Shown piece by piece: positions 1 to 9,826 of a DNA stretch of 64,000 nt; position 1 is the stretch's first letter, and each line of letters starts with the position of its first letter. Location: contig NZ_FQXA01000006.1 of assembly GCF_900129835.1 (NCBI RefSeq), forward strand, positions 62,001 to 126,000, written 5' to 3'. The translations under genes and the position numbers were made by a program. The stretch is from Stutzerimonas xanthomarina DSM 18231 (GTDB lineage Bacteria > Pseudomonadota > Gammaproteobacteria > Pseudomonadales > Pseudomonadaceae). The notes below the pieces were generated by a model that did no database searches, had not been told where the DNA came from, and saw only the letters and a list, made by a program, of their open reading frames with translations.

Positions 1-449
1 TCGACGATAGCGCGCACCTCGGCATCCTCACTACCACGCCGCAGACCATCCTCCAGCAGTGCGGCAATCAATGGCTGACGTTCGAACAGCACCATCTCGC
101 AGCCCAACGTCGCCAGCACGAAAGCATCCCGCCCCAGGCCAGCCGTGGCGTCGAGGATGCGCGGTCGGATACCGGGCTGGATGCCAACTGCCTTGGCGAT
201 CATCTGTCCGCTACCGCCGCCGAACTGACGACGATGCGCTGCGCCGCCTTCGACGAAATCCACCCGCACCGGCCCTGGCGCACTTGGCCCGAGCAGCTGC
301 AGCTGCAGGCCGTCCTCCCCCAGTTGAAGGGCAAACTCCGCGTCGTCCGCTTGCATCGGCAAGCCCAGCCGCTTCGCCCAGACGTCAGCCTGCTCGGCGA
401 ATCGAGGAGCGAGGGCTTCGACGCGAACCAACGGAGATGAGGCGGCCAT
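1..449 (-). CDS. rsmJ: 16S rRNA m2G1516 methyltransferase RsmJ, partial
   Basis: Only the first 149 codons are present; the gene runs off the left edge, so no stop is seen. Translation from ATG at 449 gives [17 protein letters not shown], then a [12 protein letters not shown] stretch and [16 protein letters not shown] at about residues 108-123, which is the SAM-binding motif I of the RsmJ (DUF548, formerly YhiQ) family. RsmJ methylates N2 of G1516 in helix 45 of 16S rRNA. The divergence in size cannot be judged because the C-terminal half is missing. It lies downstream of, and in the same direction as, the extensin-like gene. Family assignment is by recognised motifs; methylation site is family knowledge. 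Confidence 0.85.
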   Translation of the reverse strand, partial: MAASSPLVRVEALAPRFAEQADVWAKRLGLPMQADDAEFALQLGEDGLQLQLLGPSAPGPVRVDFVEGGAAHRRQFGGGSGQMIAKAVGIQPGIRPRILDATAGLGRDAFVLATLGCEMVLFERQPLIAALLEDGLRRGSEDAEVRAIV

Positions 450-507
450 AGGAAAACTCGGGGGTCGGAAAAACGCCGCATTCTGCCAGAGGAGACGCCG
501 GGCTGCC

Positions 508-1200
508 TCAGCGGCACATGCCGAAACCGCCCATATCCACATGAAAATGATCGTGATGAGCCGCGTTGTACTCGGGGCTCAGGGTGATCTTGAAGGCGTC
601 ACAGGCGGCAGCCTTGACCTCACGGAGAAAGCGCGCCTTATCGTCATCACCTTTCCAGTCACGCGCAACGGTGATCCGCGTGCCGTCCTTCAGGCGAAAG
701 CCAGCCAGATCCAGCGCGTTGGCCGAAGCGTGCTGACTGCGCCTGTTGCTTCGCGCAATATTGCGGCAGGCAAAGCTGCCGAAATGATCGATTCGCGCGA
801 CCGGCTGACCGAATATCCGCTGTGCCGCAGGCTGCAGGCCATGCCGTTCGAACATCGCATAAGCTGCGGCCAGAGGGCAGGTGGCCAGAAAGGCGCCACT
901 GAATTGCACGCCCGAGCCACTGATACGTACGGCATTTTCAACCGGGCAGCCAGGCTGCGGCGTGCTGTCAGGCACAGCCACATAATTTAAGACAGAGGTC
1001 CTCAACGCCTGCTCGCACAATGCACGATCCTGCTGCAAGCGCTGCAGTTTGAACGAGGTCAGCAGGTTCGGTGCCTCGCGGATATCCAATGGCGCCCAGG
1101 GGTTCCACTTCGCCGGAACATCGACATGCCCACGCCAGACGGCGTAGGCGAACCCAGCCAGAGCGACGAGCAGCAAGAGGAATAAACGGCCAAATGTCAT
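508..1200 (-). CDS. extensin-like C-terminal domain protein (cell-envelope, M15/DacB-like fold)
   Basis: 230 aa. Residues 4-20 are a hydrophobic N-terminal segment, so the protein is likely membrane-anchored or exported. The extensin-like C-terminal domain follows, with the family's two signature motifs: [12 protein letters not shown] at 157-168 and HHDHFHVD at 215-222; the His/Asp residues match the zinc-binding pattern of LAS-type peptidases. Cysteines at 62, 85, 108, 145, 200 and 229 could form disulfides in the periplasm. The bacterial family is usually annotated as 'extensin family protein' with no proven substrate; a peptidoglycan target is inference from the fold. It ends about 60 nt before rsmJ and may be cotranscribed with it. 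Confidence 0.8.
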   Translation of the reverse strand: MTFGRLFLLLLVALAGFAYAVWRGHVDVPAKWNPWAPLDIREAPNLLTSFKLQRLQQDRALCEQALRTSVLNYVAVPDSTPQPGCPVENAVRISGSGVQFSGAFLATCPLAAAYAMFERHGLQPAAQRIFGQPVARIDHFGSFACRNIARSNRRSQHASANALDLAGFRLKDGTRITVARDWKGDDDKARFLREVKAAACDAFKITLSPEYNAAHHDHFHVDMGGFGMCR

Positions 1201-1258
1201 AGACGTTTCGGCAGCGCCGCGACTTGAAGGTTGCAGCGCCGACTAGCCGTCTGTGCCG

Positions 1259-2134
1259 TCAGCGCTCCCCAGTTGCATCGAGCAGGGAGAGCTGCGACTC
1301 GGTTTGCATGGGCGGCGCGGTCAGCGGTGGCAAGCCGGGTAGCCGCTCGCTGAGCAAGTCATGGAAGCGCATGGCCAGCTCGGGCGCCAGGCGATTGTCT
1401 GGGGTATGCAAGTAGACGTGTGGGCGCTTCCCTGCTTCGATCCAGTCCGCGACCTTGCCTAGCCAAGGCGTCATGAAGCGATCGTTTGCTTCCAATGCCG
1501 GGTGCCCGACGAAGCGGAGCTGCGGAGACTCGCTGAATGCCGCCGGCCGCACCGGCAGCCGGGGCTTCTTGCTTTGGGCATGCCGCAGCGCCGGATCGCT
1601 GGATTGGCAGCTGAACAGCGCGCGCGTATCCATGCAGATCCGCTCGACGCCTCGTTCACGCAGCATCCGGTTCAGCGCCCGCTCGTCCTCGCCCTTGGCA
1701 AAGAACGCGGCATGCCGCACCTCCACGGCAAGCGGTCGATCCAGCGTCTCGATCAGTTGCGCCAGCTCGTCGAGACGTGCCGGACCGAACGATGCAGGCA
1801 GCTGCAACCAGAACGGCGTCACCCGCGCGCCAAGCGGGGCCAACAGGGATCGAAAAGACAGCACCAGGTCCAATACGTCGCGGAGATCCGGCGCCTGACT
1901 GATCTCGCGAGGCAGCTTGGCGCAGAAGCGGAAGCCTTCCGGCATCACCGTCGCCCAGCGCTGGATCTTCTGCACCGAAGGCCAGGCGTAAAGCGTGGTG
2001 TTGCCCTCGACCGTGTTGAACACCGAGCAATAGCGCGCAAGGTATTCACTGGCGGGCAAACCCGGCGGGTAGAGCGAGCCACGCCAGGCGGCATCGTTCC
2101 AGGAGGGACAGCCGAGAAAATAGGGAAGATTCAA
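1259..2134 (-). CDS. DUF72 (YecE-like) domain protein
   Basis: Member of the DUF72/YecE TIM-barrel family of unknown function. Recognised by the N-terminal FLGCPSWNDAAWRG, followed by YCSVFNTVEGNTTLYAWP, FRFCAKLPREIS and LAVEVRHAAFF blocks typical of the family. The start is uncertain: a longer frame opens with ATG at 2191, but its first 19 residues lie inside a MITE (2146-2291) and do not resemble the family; the TTG at 2134 gives (M)NLPYFLGCPSW, which fits. I chose 2134. From 2134 the protein is 291 aa. The insertion sits only about 12 nt upstream of this start, so the native ribosome-binding region has probably been altered. Confidence 0.8.
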   Translation of the reverse strand: MNLPYFLGCPSWNDAAWRGSLYPPGLPASEYLARYCSVFNTVEGNTTLYAWPSVQKIQRWATVMPEGFRFCAKLPREISQAPDLRDVLDLVLSFRSLLAPLGARVTPFWLQLPASFGPARLDELAQLIETLDRPLAVEVRHAAFFAKGEDERALNRMLRERGVERICMDTRALFSCQSSDPALRHAQSKKPRLPVRPAAFSESPQLRFVGHPALEANDRFMTPWLGKVADWIEAGKRPHVYLHTPDNRLAPELAMRFHDLLSERLPGLPPLTAPPMQTESQLSLLDATGER

Positions 2135-2145
2135 TCGCGGTTCAC

Positions 2146-2291
2146 TAGCAGGCCGTTGAAAAACGTTGGCGAGGCAGCCAGTGCAAGGCAAAAACAGGCG
2201 AAAAAGCGGAGTTTACGAGTTGTAAATGAGCATTTTGAGCCTGTTTTTAACGCAGCAATGGCAACGCAGGTAGTTTTTCAACAGCCTGCTA
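2146..2291. mobile_element. MITE-like element with terminal inverted repeats
   Basis: About 146 bp. The left end TAGCAGGCCGTTGAAAAAC (2146-2164) is repeated inverted at the right end with one mismatch (2273-2291). Inside, AAAAACAGGC near 2190 pairs with GCCTGTTTTT near 2238, so the whole element can fold as a long imperfect hairpin. It has no coding capacity. I recall near-identical palindromic elements scattered in Pseudomonas genomes; the copy number here cannot be counted. It sits at the 5' end of the DUF72 gene and before the small gene at 2296. Confidence 0.75.
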
Positions 2292-2295
2292 CGCC

Positions 2296-2658
2296 TCAGG
2301 CATAGAGATCCAGACCTAGCACTTCATGGGCGTCCAGGTCAGCCGTGAAGCTGGCGGTAGTGCCGTAGCTCTGCAACGCCTGGGTGGCGCGGCTGGTAAG
2401 CGGTCGCTCCATCATGGCTTCAAAGCGCGCCGGCATGAAGTCGCCGGATATCACCGAACCGTAGTCAGTCGACTCGCTTTTATTGCGTCGGGCGAGGTGT
2501 TCGTAGGTGGAATCGGCTTGGCTGGCCGGCGTGACGATGGACTCGCGTGCCTGCTCCGCAGCCCTTTCGCTTTCACGATAAGGGACCGGCGCACTGCCTG
2601 GGTGGGCAGGACGTTCAATGGGATAGGCAGAGGGGGCGAGACCGTTAAGGCGCATCAT
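2296..2658 (-). CDS. conserved hypothetical protein, pseudomonad, 120 aa
   Basis: 120 aa, starting MMRLNGLAPSAYPIERP; a second Met follows immediately. No signal peptide, membrane segment or known domain is visible. The sequence is polar with a Ser/Ala-rich middle and looks partly disordered. I recall similar small proteins next to tsaB in other pseudomonads, which supports it being real. It lies 58 nt downstream of tsaB in the same direction, so may be the distal gene of the adk/tsaB transcription unit. The MITE begins 5 nt after its stop codon. Function unknown. Confidence 0.65.
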   Translation of the reverse strand: MMRLNGLAPSAYPIERPAHPGSAPVPYRESERAAEQARESIVTPASQADSTYEHLARRNKSESTDYGSVISGDFMPARFEAMMERPLTSRATQALQSYGTTASFTADLDAHEVLGLDLYA

Positions 2659-2716
2659 TCACCTGTTCAAGTTCGCCGACTCTAGCGAGCCGACACGCAA
2701 TTGGCAATGCCGCTTG

Positions 2717-3394
2717 TCACCGAGGGGCCTTGGGCGTGGCGACATTGTCACGCAGGTAGATCGGCTGGGCCTGATCGGCCTCCACCGCTTCCCCACGCTG
2801 CCAAGCAAAGCCGGCCAACGCAAGCAGATCCAAAGCATGCGGTAGCAAGGTAGCGTCGCTCGCGGAGGGCTGAACGGCGAGACGCGCGCCATAACCCCAG
2901 CCCGTACCCGCACCGAACCATTGCCCTTCGCTTCCGCGGGGCAGGCTGACCTGTTCCGGTGGCAACACCGCCTCGCTGCCGGCCAGCTGCATTTCACCCT
3001 GCTGCGCCCGATAGCAACCCCAGTAGACCTCGTTCATGCGGGCGTCGATCGCCGCCGCGACCTGCTCCGCACCCTGTTCGCGGTAAGCGCGCTGGGCGAT
3101 GGTTGCCAGGGTCGAGACTGGCAGCACCGGGCGCTCCAGCGCGAATGCCAACCCCTGCACCACACCAACAGCAATACGCACTCCGGTAAAAGCACCGGGA
3201 CCACGGCCGAATGCCAGGGCGTCTACTGCCGACAGCGCGACGCCCGCCTCGCTCAGCAGCGTCTGGATCATGGGTAGAAGACGCTGGGCGTGCAGCCGCG
3301 GAATCACCTCGTAATGGCTCAGCACCTGACCGTCATGCAGCAGCGCGACGGAGCAGGCTTCGGTGGCGGTATCCAGGGCCAGCAGCGTGGTCAT
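2717..3394 (-). CDS. tsaB: tRNA threonylcarbamoyladenosine biosynthesis protein TsaB
   Basis: 225 aa, normal length. The ASKHA-fold N-terminus LALDTATEACSVALL (5-19) and the signature GRGPGAFTGVR (63-73) identify TsaB. In bacteria TsaB binds TsaD and, with TsaE, transfers the threonylcarbamoyl group from TC-AMP (made by TsaC) to A37 of ANN-decoding tRNAs; TsaB itself is a non-catalytic platform. It lies 145 nt downstream of adk, separated by a terminator-like hairpin at 3496-3524, an order I recall from P. aeruginosa (PA3685-PA3686). Confidence 0.95.
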   Translation of the reverse strand: MTTLLALDTATEACSVALLHDGQVLSHYEVIPRLHAQRLLPMIQTLLSEAGVALSAVDALAFGRGPGAFTGVRIAVGVVQGLAFALERPVLPVSTLATIAQRAYREQGAEQVAAAIDARMNEVYWGCYRAQQGEMQLAGSEAVLPPEQVSLPRGSEGQWFGAGTGWGYGARLAVQPSASDATLLPHALDLLALAGFAWQRGEAVEADQAQPIYLRDNVATPKAPR

Positions 3395-3495
3395 CAGATA
3401 TTCCGGTCAGCAGCAAAAAGGGCGGCGATTGTAGCAGTTGCGCTCGCGCCGATTGAATACGAACTGCCCCCGCCGCTCTGCAGATGAGCAGGAAA

Positions 3496-3524
3496 CGAAA
3501 ACGGCCCGCAAGCGGGCCGTTTCG
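3496..3524 (-). terminator. hairpin after adk
   Basis: Inverted repeat: ACGGCCCGC and GCGGGCCGT separated by AA, flanked by complementary CGAAA/TTTCG. Located just after the adk stop codon. The symmetric A/T flanks make it a plausible intrinsic terminator for adk, though the T-tract is short. Confidence 0.6.
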
Positions 3525-3539
3525 TGAAGCCAGACAATA

Positions 3540-4187
3540 TCAGCTGAGCGCCGCCATCACCTTCGAAGTGATCTCTTCCACGGAGCCGACGCCTTCGACG
3601 CGGCTGCACTTCGGCGTGCCTTCAGCCGCTTCGAGGTTCTGGTAGAACGCGACCAGCGGTTTGGTCTGGGAATGATAGAGGCTCAGGCGATGGCGGATGG
3701 TTTCTTCCAGATCGTCCTTGCGCTGAATCAGGTCTTCACCTGTCAGGTCATCGACGCCAGCGACCTTTGGCGGGTTGTGTTCGGTGTGATAGACACGACC
3801 TGAAGCCGGATGCACGCGGCGGCCGGACAGGCGACCGACAATCTCTTCATCGTCCACCGCGATTTCCAGTACGTGATCCAGCTTGACGCCGGCATCACGC
3901 AGCGCTTCGGCCTGTGGAATGGTGCGCGGGAAGCCATCGAAAAGGAAACCGTTGGCGCAATCGGGCTGCTGCAGACGCTCCTGAATCAGCGCGATGATGA
4001 TCTCGTCGGAAACCAGACCACCACTGTCCATCACGTCCTTGACCTGCAGGCCCAGCGGCGTGCCGGCCTTGACCGCTGCACGCAACATGTCGCCCGTGGA
4101 GATTTGCGGGACGGCGAACTTCTCGGTGATGAAGCGGGCCTGTGTGCCTTTCCCGGCACCCGGCGCTCCCAGCAGAATGATGCGCAT
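3540..4187 (-). CDS. adk: adenylate kinase
   Basis: 215 aa from ATG at 4187 ([14 protein letters not shown]); the frame stays open upstream to 4235 but those 16 residues are not part of the family, so the internal Met is chosen. P-loop GAPGAGKG at 7-14, STGDMLR at 30-36, NMP-domain FDGFPRT at 83-89, and a full LID segment (about 122-159), so this is the long bacterial form. The LID has His/Thr/Asp positions in place of the four zinc cysteines of Gram-positive enzymes. Catalyses ATP + AMP = 2 ADP in the cytoplasm. Downstream of ppc, with 254 nt between them, and followed by a terminator hairpin. Confidence 0.97.
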   Translation of the reverse strand: MRIILLGAPGAGKGTQARFITEKFAVPQISTGDMLRAAVKAGTPLGLQVKDVMDSGGLVSDEIIIALIQERLQQPDCANGFLFDGFPRTIPQAEALRDAGVKLDHVLEIAVDDEEIVGRLSGRRVHPASGRVYHTEHNPPKVAGVDDLTGEDLIQRKDDLEETIRHRLSLYHSQTKPLVAFYQNLEAAEGTPKCSRVEGVGSVEEITSKVMAALS

Positions 4188-4441
4188 GGAGTGAGTCCTC
4201 AAGTTTGCGAAGGGATGCCGCCAGGATCGATGCAACGCACCCTCACCTCTGGCGAATCAAAAAATCTGGTTTGCCGCCATGCGACAAAAGGTTGAACACG
4301 ATACACAGCGCACAGAATGCAGACAAGCGGGGCCCATGGCGTCTTGGCAAGCCGACACCAGGCAGCGTGAGGTGACGATAAATTGCCACCAGCTGCCCAT
4401 GACGGCGGTTGCCAGACGCGTCATGAGCATGGCCGTAAGGA

Positions 4442-7078
4442 TTAGCCGGTGTTGCGCAGACCAGCGGCAATTCCCGCAACGCTGACCAGCAAGGCTTGCT
4501 CCAGAGGGCTTTCCGCCGGGCTTTGCTGTTGCCGTGAACGTGCCAGCAGTTCGGTCTGCATCAGATGCAGCGGATCGAGATAGGTATTGCGCAGGCTGAA
4601 CGCTTCAAGGCTGGTAGGGTTGTGCGCCAGCAGCATTGACTGCCCGGTCAACTCGAGCACCGCCGCAACCGCCTGCGACAATCTGTCACGCAGATCACAG
4701 CCTAACGGCTGCAGCTCTGCGCTGACCAAGCGCGTGTCGTAGCGCTCGGCGATCTCCGCGTCGGCCTTGGCCAGAACCATCTCGAGCATGTCGATGCGGG
4801 TGCTGAAAAACGGCCAGTGCTCACGCATCGCCTTGAGCCGTTCACCTTCGCCTCGCTCCAGCGCGCCGCGTAGGGCCTGTTCCCAGCCCAGCCAGGCGGG
4901 CAGCATCAGCCGCGTCTGGGTCCAGGCAAATATCCAGGGAATCGCGCGCAGGCTTTCGACACCGCCTTCGCGGCGCTTCGATGGGCGGCTGCCCAGCGGC
5001 AGACGTCCGAGCTCCTGTTCCGGTGTCGCCTGGCGGAAATACTCGACGAACTGCGGATGGTCGCGGACCACGCTGCGGTAGGCCGACACGCCGTCTGACG
5101 CCAGCTGTTCCATGGATTCACGCCAGTCCGGCTCGGGCATGGGCGGCGGCAGCAAGGTCGCTTCGAGTACGGCAGCCAGATACAGGCTGAGATTCTGCTC
5201 GGCGATATCCGGCAGGCCGAACTTGAAACGGATCATCTCCCCTTGCTCGGTGGTACGGAAACGCCCCGCCACCGACCCGGGTGGCTGCGAAAGAATGGCT
5301 GCGTGCGCCGGTCCGCCGCCACGCCCAACCGTGCCGCCACGGCCATGGAATAACAGCAATTCGACCTGGTGCGCGCCGCAGATCTCCACCAGGCTTTCCT
5401 GCGCACGGTATTGGGCCCAAGCCGCGGCGGTGGTACCAGCATCCTTGGCAGAATCCGAATAGCCGATCATCACTTCTTGCGGGCCGTGCAGCCGCTGCCG
5501 ATAGCCAGGCAACCCGAGCAGCTTGTCGATGCTCGGACCCGCATTTTCGAGGTCGGCCAGCGTCTCGAACAGCGGCACGACACGCATCGGGCGTTGCAGC
5601 CCGGCTTCCTTGAGCAACAGCTGTACCGCCAGCACATCCGATGCGCCCCTGGCCATGGAGATGACATAGGAGCCGAGCGACGCACCCGGCGCTTGCGCCA
5701 CTACGCGACAGGTATCGAGCACCTCGGCCGTTTCGGCCGAGGGTTGAAAGTTCGGCGGTAACAATGGCCGACGGTTGTTCAGCTCGGATTGCAGAAAATC
5801 CAGACGCTGCTGCTCGTCCCACTGATCGTAGTGGCCGATACCCAGATAATCGGTAATCTCCGCCAGCGCCGCGACATGCCGGGACGCGTCCTGGCGAACG
5901 TCCAGGCGCACCAGAAATAGGCCGAACGCAGCGGATCGGCGCAAGGTGTCGAGCAGGTCGCCGTCGGCAATCATGCCCATGCCACAGGCATGCAGCGAGT
6001 GGTAACAGAGCTCCAGCGGTTCGCACAGATCGCGGTTGTCCAGTAACACGTCGGGCGGTGCTGGCTGGGCATTCTCGAGCGAAACACTGGCCCAGTCGCG
6101 CGTGGCTTGCAGGCGTTCGCGCAACGTTTTCAGCAAGGCTCGATAAGGTTCAGCCGACTGCCCGCTGCGGCTGAGCAGTTCAGCGCTGGCGGTCTGCATC
6201 GACAAGGCGGTGATCAGGCCCTCGATATCGCGCAGGAACAAGTCTGCCGCGACCCAGCGTGCCAGCAGCAAGACTTCCCGGGTCACTTTCGCTGTCACAT
6301 TGGGGTTGCCGTCACGATCACCGCCCATCCATGACGCGAAGCGTATCGGCGCGACATCTAACGGCAGGTGTAGGCCGGTGCTGCGTTTGAGCGCTTGATC
6401 GGCCTGCCGCAGCACGTTCGGAAGCGCTTGCCACAGCGAATTCTCGATCACGGCAAAGCCCCACTTCGCCTCTTCTACCGGCGTCGGCCGGCTGCGACGA
6501 ATCTCTTCGGTGTGCCAGGCCTCGGCAACAAGCCGCTGCAGGCGCAGCTCGATCTTGGCCAGTTCTTCCTGACCGAGGTCCGTGTGGTCCCGCGCCGCCA
6601 ACTGAGCGGCAATGGCGTCGTATTTCTGGATCAGGGTACGGCGCGATACTTCGGTGGGATGCGCGGTCAGCACCAGCTCGATGTCCAGGCGACCGACCTG
6701 ACGCGCCAGAAACTCCTGGCCGAAGCCTTCGCTCTTCAAGCGTTCGAGCAGGCCACCCAAGGCGCCCGCCTCGAACGGAGCCGGTTCGTCGGGCCGACGC
6801 CTGCGCACCTGGTGATATTGCTCGGCGATATTGGCCAGGTTGAGAAACTGGCTAAAGGCGCGCGTCATTGGCAGGAGCTCGTCATCGCCCAGGCCATCGA
6901 GCGTTTCCTGCAACAGCTGGGCGCCCTCAGCCGAGCCACGGCGCGCGCCCTTGGCACCCTTGCGGATGCGCTCGATCTTGTCGAAGAAGGCATCGCCATG
7001 CTGCTCACGAATTGCATTGCCCAGCAGCTCGCCGAGCAGATGAACGTTTTCGCGCAAACGCGCGTCGATCTTCGCCAT
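4442..7078 (-). CDS. ppc: phosphoenolpyruvate carboxylase
   Basis: 878 aa, the usual pseudomonad length. VLTAHPTEV at 136-144 holds the catalytic histidine; [15 protein letters not shown] follows, [12 protein letters not shown] and [17 protein letters not shown] carry the PEP- and bicarbonate-binding residues, and the chain ends in the conserved RNTG. Carboxylates PEP to oxaloacetate, replenishing the TCA cycle. It is upstream of adk in the same direction, with 254 nt between them that should hold the adk promoter. No frameshift or unusual residue seen. Confidence 0.97.
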   Translation of the reverse strand: MAKIDARLRENVHLLGELLGNAIREQHGDAFFDKIERIRKGAKGARRGSAEGAQLLQETLDGLGDDELLPMTRAFSQFLNLANIAEQYHQVRRRRPDEPAPFEAGALGGLLERLKSEGFGQEFLARQVGRLDIELVLTAHPTEVSRRTLIQKYDAIAAQLAARDHTDLGQEELAKIELRLQRLVAEAWHTEEIRRSRPTPVEEAKWGFAVIENSLWQALPNVLRQADQALKRSTGLHLPLDVAPIRFASWMGGDRDGNPNVTAKVTREVLLLARWVAADLFLRDIEGLITALSMQTASAELLSRSGQSAEPYRALLKTLRERLQATRDWASVSLENAQPAPPDVLLDNRDLCEPLELCYHSLHACGMGMIADGDLLDTLRRSAAFGLFLVRLDVRQDASRHVAALAEITDYLGIGHYDQWDEQQRLDFLQSELNNRRPLLPPNFQPSAETAEVLDTCRVVAQAPGASLGSYVISMARGASDVLAVQLLLKEAGLQRPMRVVPLFETLADLENAGPSIDKLLGLPGYRQRLHGPQEVMIGYSDSAKDAGTTAAAWAQYRAQESLVEICGAHQVELLLFHGRGGTVGRGGGPAHAAILSQPPGSVAGRFRTTEQGEMIRFKFGLPDIAEQNLSLYLAAVLEATLLPPPMPEPDWRESMEQLASDGVSAYRSVVRDHPQFVEYFRQATPEQELGRLPLGSRPSKRREGGVESLRAIPWIFAWTQTRLMLPAWLGWEQALRGALERGEGERLKAMREHWPFFSTRIDMLEMVLAKADAEIAERYDTRLVSAELQPLGCDLRDRLSQAVAAVLELTGQSMLLAHNPTSLEAFSLRNTYLDPLHLMQTELLARSRQQQSPAESPLEQALLVSVAGIAAGLRNTG

Positions 7079-7278
7079 GTCCGCCTCTCTTTACAGGCCG
7101 CCGCATCGCCAGCTCGCAATCCAATGCCAGCAATGCTGAACGGCTACGCTGTATGAACCGTCCAAACAGAGTGCACAGCGTCCACGACGATGACAAGGCG
7201 TAGCAGAACAAGCCTTGGAGATGCTGGCTCGTAATACCCGCCAATACCGCTCGCCAAGCGAGCTAAGGATGGAGCTAG

Positions 7279-7620
7279 ATGAAGATTTCAGAACTGGTCC
7301 GGGAATGGGAAAGCAGTGCCAAGGGCCGCATGAGCGCCGACCAGTACACCATTCCGTTGGATGTCGAAAGCGCGGCAAGACTGGCTGCCCTCGCCGAAAT
7401 GTATCCGAAGCGCAGCACCGAGGAGCTGCTGGGTGAGTTGGTCGGCGCGGCCCTAGAAGGGATCGAGACCAGCCTCCCCTACGAGCAAGGTTCCAAGGTG
7501 ATTTCGACAGACGAGCAAGGCGACCCGATCTATGAAGACATTGGACCAACGCCGCGCTTTCTGGCCCTCTCGCGCAAGCATCTTGAGCGTTTGCTTGCCG
7601 AACGCGGTGAGCAAGCCTGA
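7279..7620 (+). CDS. conserved hypothetical protein (pseudomonad, 113 aa)
   Basis: 113 aa from ATG at 7279 with GGAG about 8 nt upstream. Begins MKISELVREWESSAKGRM and ends with YEDIGPTPRFLALSRKHLERL. I recall homologues in nearly all pseudomonads at this place beside ppc, sometimes labelled 'type 1 pili tip component', a label for which the sequence offers no support. It is soluble, acidic and probably helical, with no signal peptide. Divergent from ppc across about 200 nt. Function unknown. Confidence 0.75.
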   Translation: MKISELVREWESSAKGRMSADQYTIPLDVESAARLAALAEMYPKRSTEELLGELVGAALEGIETSLPYEQGSKVISTDEQGDPIYEDIGPTPRFLALSRKHLERLLAERGEQA

Positions 7621-7873
7621 TCGATTTTTGAACGTTGGGACCAACCTCGAATAGGCGTACCGAGGTGGCGTGTCATCGCCCCCTCACGCCTGCCAAATGG
7701 CTCTAGGCAGCCCTTTTCTAGTGGTTGGGGTTGTTTTTACTGGAACGATTACGCCCAGCCGGCCTCACAAAAACATGCCCGTTTTAATTGCTGACCGCTC
7801 CTGACGCGTTCAAAGCACAGCCTAACGGGCACTGTTCTCGATATCCCGTCCGATATCCCACTGGAGACTGGCC

Positions 7874-8272
7874 ATGAAAATGAACACCATCGAAAGCCCC
7901 CTTTCGCGATTCCAGCTACCCAAGCTGGCAGCCGTTGCACTTGGGGGCCTGTTGCTGGTTGGTTGTGCCGGCAATCCACCAAACGAGCAGTTCGCTGTAA
8001 CCGAATCGGCCGTTCGTAGCGCGGTGAGCGCTGGCGCCACCCAGTACGCGCCCGTAGACATGCGTGCCGCTCAGGAGAAGTGGAAGCAAGCCGAACTCGC
8101 CATGCAGAAAGAAAACTATGAGGAAGCCCGTCGACTCGCCCAGCAGGCCGAGTGGGACGCTCGGGTTGCAGAGCGCAAGGCACAAGCGGCCAAGGCCCAG
8201 AAGGCCGTTGAGGACGCTCAGAAAGGGGTCCAGGAGTTGCGCGAAGAAAGCATGCGTGGCCTGCAGCAGTAA
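7874..8272 (+). CDS. DUF4398-type envelope lipoprotein
   Basis: 132 aa. An N-terminal signal ends in a lipobox, LLLVG-C with Cys31, followed by AGN, so it should be lipidated and sent to the outer membrane. The mature part (about 32-132) is an Ala/Glu/Lys-rich helix with EEARRLAQQAEWDARVAERKAQ, typical of DUF4398 proteins. Residues 2-18 before the hydrophobic core are unusually long for a lipoprotein signal; a later start is not available in frame as ATG. It is followed after 44 nt by the OmpA-type lipoprotein, matching the PA3691-PA3692 pair I recall from P. aeruginosa. The second gene there is stress (AlgU) induced; no convincing AlgU site was found here. Confidence 0.85.
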   Translation: MKMNTIESPLSRFQLPKLAAVALGGLLLVGCAGNPPNEQFAVTESAVRSAVSAGATQYAPVDMRAAQEKWKQAELAMQKENYEEARRLAQQAEWDARVAERKAQAAKAQKAVEDAQKGVQELREESMRGLQQ

Positions 8273-8316
8273 CCCTCTTCCCTTCCGCACTCTCTTTTAG
8301 CAGAGGATGAATCGAC

Positions 8317-9120
8317 ATGCATAAGCTAGTAGCCATCCCCACAGCGATTGCCATGAGCATCGGCCTCGCCGCCTGCTCGTCGCAGCCGAATCAGACGCTT
8401 GAAACCGCACGCACCGAGTTTTCGGCCCTGCAGAGCAACCCGCTTTCGCAGAAGTACGCCGCGCTGGAAGTCGAGGATGCGAGCAAGCAGCTCGACAAGG
8501 CCAACGACGCCTACCTGAACGACGCCGATGAAGAACGTGTCGACCAGCTCGCGTACCTGGCCAACCGCCGGATTGATCTTGCTGAGCAAACCATCGCGCT
8601 GCGCAAGGCCGAAGAGCAGATCGACGAAGCCTCGACACTACGCGCCAAGGCCCGCCTTGAATCGCGCGAAGAGATGCTCAAGCGTCAGCAAGAAGAAATC
8701 CGCCAGTTGCAGCAGGATCTGCAGGCCAAGCAGACCGAGCGCGGCACACTGGTGACCTTTGGCGACGTCCTGTTCGATCTGGACAAGGCCGACCTCAAGC
8801 CAGCCGGCATGCGCGACGTGCAAAAGCTTGCTGACTTCCTCCAGGAAAATCCCGACCGCAAGCTCGTGATCGAAGGCTATACCGACAGCACCGGTTCCGA
8901 TTCCTACAACCAGCAGCTGTCGGAGCGTCGTGCAGAGGCCGTGTACCGTGCACTTATCCATGCCGGCGTCGATTCCCAGCGCATGCAGACCGTCGGTTAC
9001 GGCGAGCAGTATCCGGTCGCCAGCAATAACACGCCGGCCAGCCGGGCAATGAACCGTCGCGTCGAGGTGACGATCTCCAACGATAACCAGCGCGTGGCAC
9101 CGCGCTCCTCAATGCAGTAA
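8317..9120 (+). CDS. OmpA-family lipoprotein, LptF-like
   Basis: 267 aa. Short signal with lipobox SIGLAAC (Cys20). A long helical region with heptad character covers about 40-145 (LEVEDASKQLDKANDAYLND, then REEMLKRQQEEIRQLQQDL). The C-terminal OmpA/Pal peptidoglycan-binding domain covers about 147-255, with FDLDKADLKPAG, VIEGYTDSTG and NRRVEVTI. It would tether the outer membrane to peptidoglycan. The DUF4398 family signature is also suggested in its N-terminal half. Directly downstream of the other lipoprotein and followed by a strong terminator. P. aeruginosa LptF (PA3692) is the closest gene I can name; the symbol is not asserted. Confidence 0.85.
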   Translation: MHKLVAIPTAIAMSIGLAACSSQPNQTLETARTEFSALQSNPLSQKYAALEVEDASKQLDKANDAYLNDADEERVDQLAYLANRRIDLAEQTIALRKAEEQIDEASTLRAKARLESREEMLKRQQEEIRQLQQDLQAKQTERGTLVTFGDVLFDLDKADLKPAGMRDVQKLADFLQENPDRKLVIEGYTDSTGSDSYNQQLSERRAEAVYRALIHAGVDSQRMQTVGYGEQYPVASNNTPASRAMNRRVEVTISNDNQRVAPRSSMQ

Positions 9121-9150
9121 CGGCGTCTCGAACCGCCCCGGTGACACCGA

Positions 9151-9176
9151 AGCCCGCCCTGATGGCGGGCTTTTTT
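9151..9176 (+). terminator. intrinsic terminator after the lipoprotein pair
   Basis: AGCCCGCC, loop CTGAT, then GGCGGGCT followed by six T. Stable GC stem plus T-tract, 30 nt after the stop of the OmpA lipoprotein. Confidence 0.85.
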
Positions 9177-9203
9177 GTGTTCAAACCTTAGAACGGCGCG
9201 AGG

Positions 9204-9542
9204 TTATGGCCTGGTCGCCGGAGCGCTCTCGGCCGGCACCTGCTGGCCCGTACAGCGGATCGCTCGCTTGCGATTGTCAACCAGCACGCCAGTCAGGCCC
9301 TTCTGCTCGGTATCGAAGAGCACTATCACACCATCAATGCACTGTGCGACTTGTGGTGCAGGCTTCAGCGAGACCCGGTAGTCCTCGCCGGGAATGGTCT
9401 TGAGCATCGTATAGTCGGCCAGCAAAAGCGCATCCTCCGGCTTGGCGATGTGCACGTAACCATAGTAGGACAGCACCGCAACGGTGCCGATGACGCTGCC
9501 GATGGCGGTGAGAATCAGCGGAATGGGGTTGCGTTCGGACAT
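9204..9542 (-). CDS. small membrane-anchored hypothetical protein
   Basis: 112 aa, starting MSERNPIPLILTAIGSVIGT. One hydrophobic segment at about 7-29 (type II orientation or uncleaved signal), then a soluble domain of about 80 residues with Cys68 and Cys97 that could pair, and a Pro-rich end. No known domain recognised. It is convergent with the lipoprotein genes and shares the terminator region with them. Function unknown. Confidence 0.6.
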   Translation of the reverse strand: MSERNPIPLILTAIGSVIGTVAVLSYYGYVHIAKPEDALLLADYTMLKTIPGEDYRVSLKPAPQVAQCIDGVIVLFDTEQKGLTGVLVDNRKRAIRCTGQQVPAESAPATRP

Positions 9543-9826
9543 GACGTATTGGCCTGATCAAAGAACCCGCATTGTCGCAAAAATAGCGGGCTCAAGGCGA
9601 AACCCGCTTGCGGCCCGACACCAAACAATCAGGGGAAGGCGTGTCCGACAGCGCTGACTTGCAATGGAATTGCCAGCAATCGTGCCTACAGGTGATTGCC
9701 CACCATTGCCGAGACAAATAGCGCTTCCCGCGCATGCGCCAACCGCCGAAGGTTGTGCGACTGCTCCGCTGTCCTGCGTGCCGTTGCATGCATGCGCCTT
9801 TCTGCCCTCATTAGAGCGAGCCCGCC
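9543..9826. other. intergenic region, no feature identified
   Basis: 284 nt between the small membrane protein (minus) and the acyl-CoA synthetase (plus). It must hold two divergent promoters, but I see no convincing -35/-10 pair, operator or hairpin. Confidence 0.4.

Noticed and set aside
541-990. 149-codon plus frame antisense to the extensin-like gene
   Set aside because: Shadow of a well-supported minus-strand gene in GC-rich DNA.
3810-4295. 161-codon plus frame antisense to adk
   Set aside because: Shadow frame; adk is certain.
7742-7770. Possible AlgU (sigma-22) promoter GGAACG...TCACAA before the lipoprotein genes
   Set aside because: Only a partial match to GAACTT-N16/17-TCTGA; too weak to report as a site.
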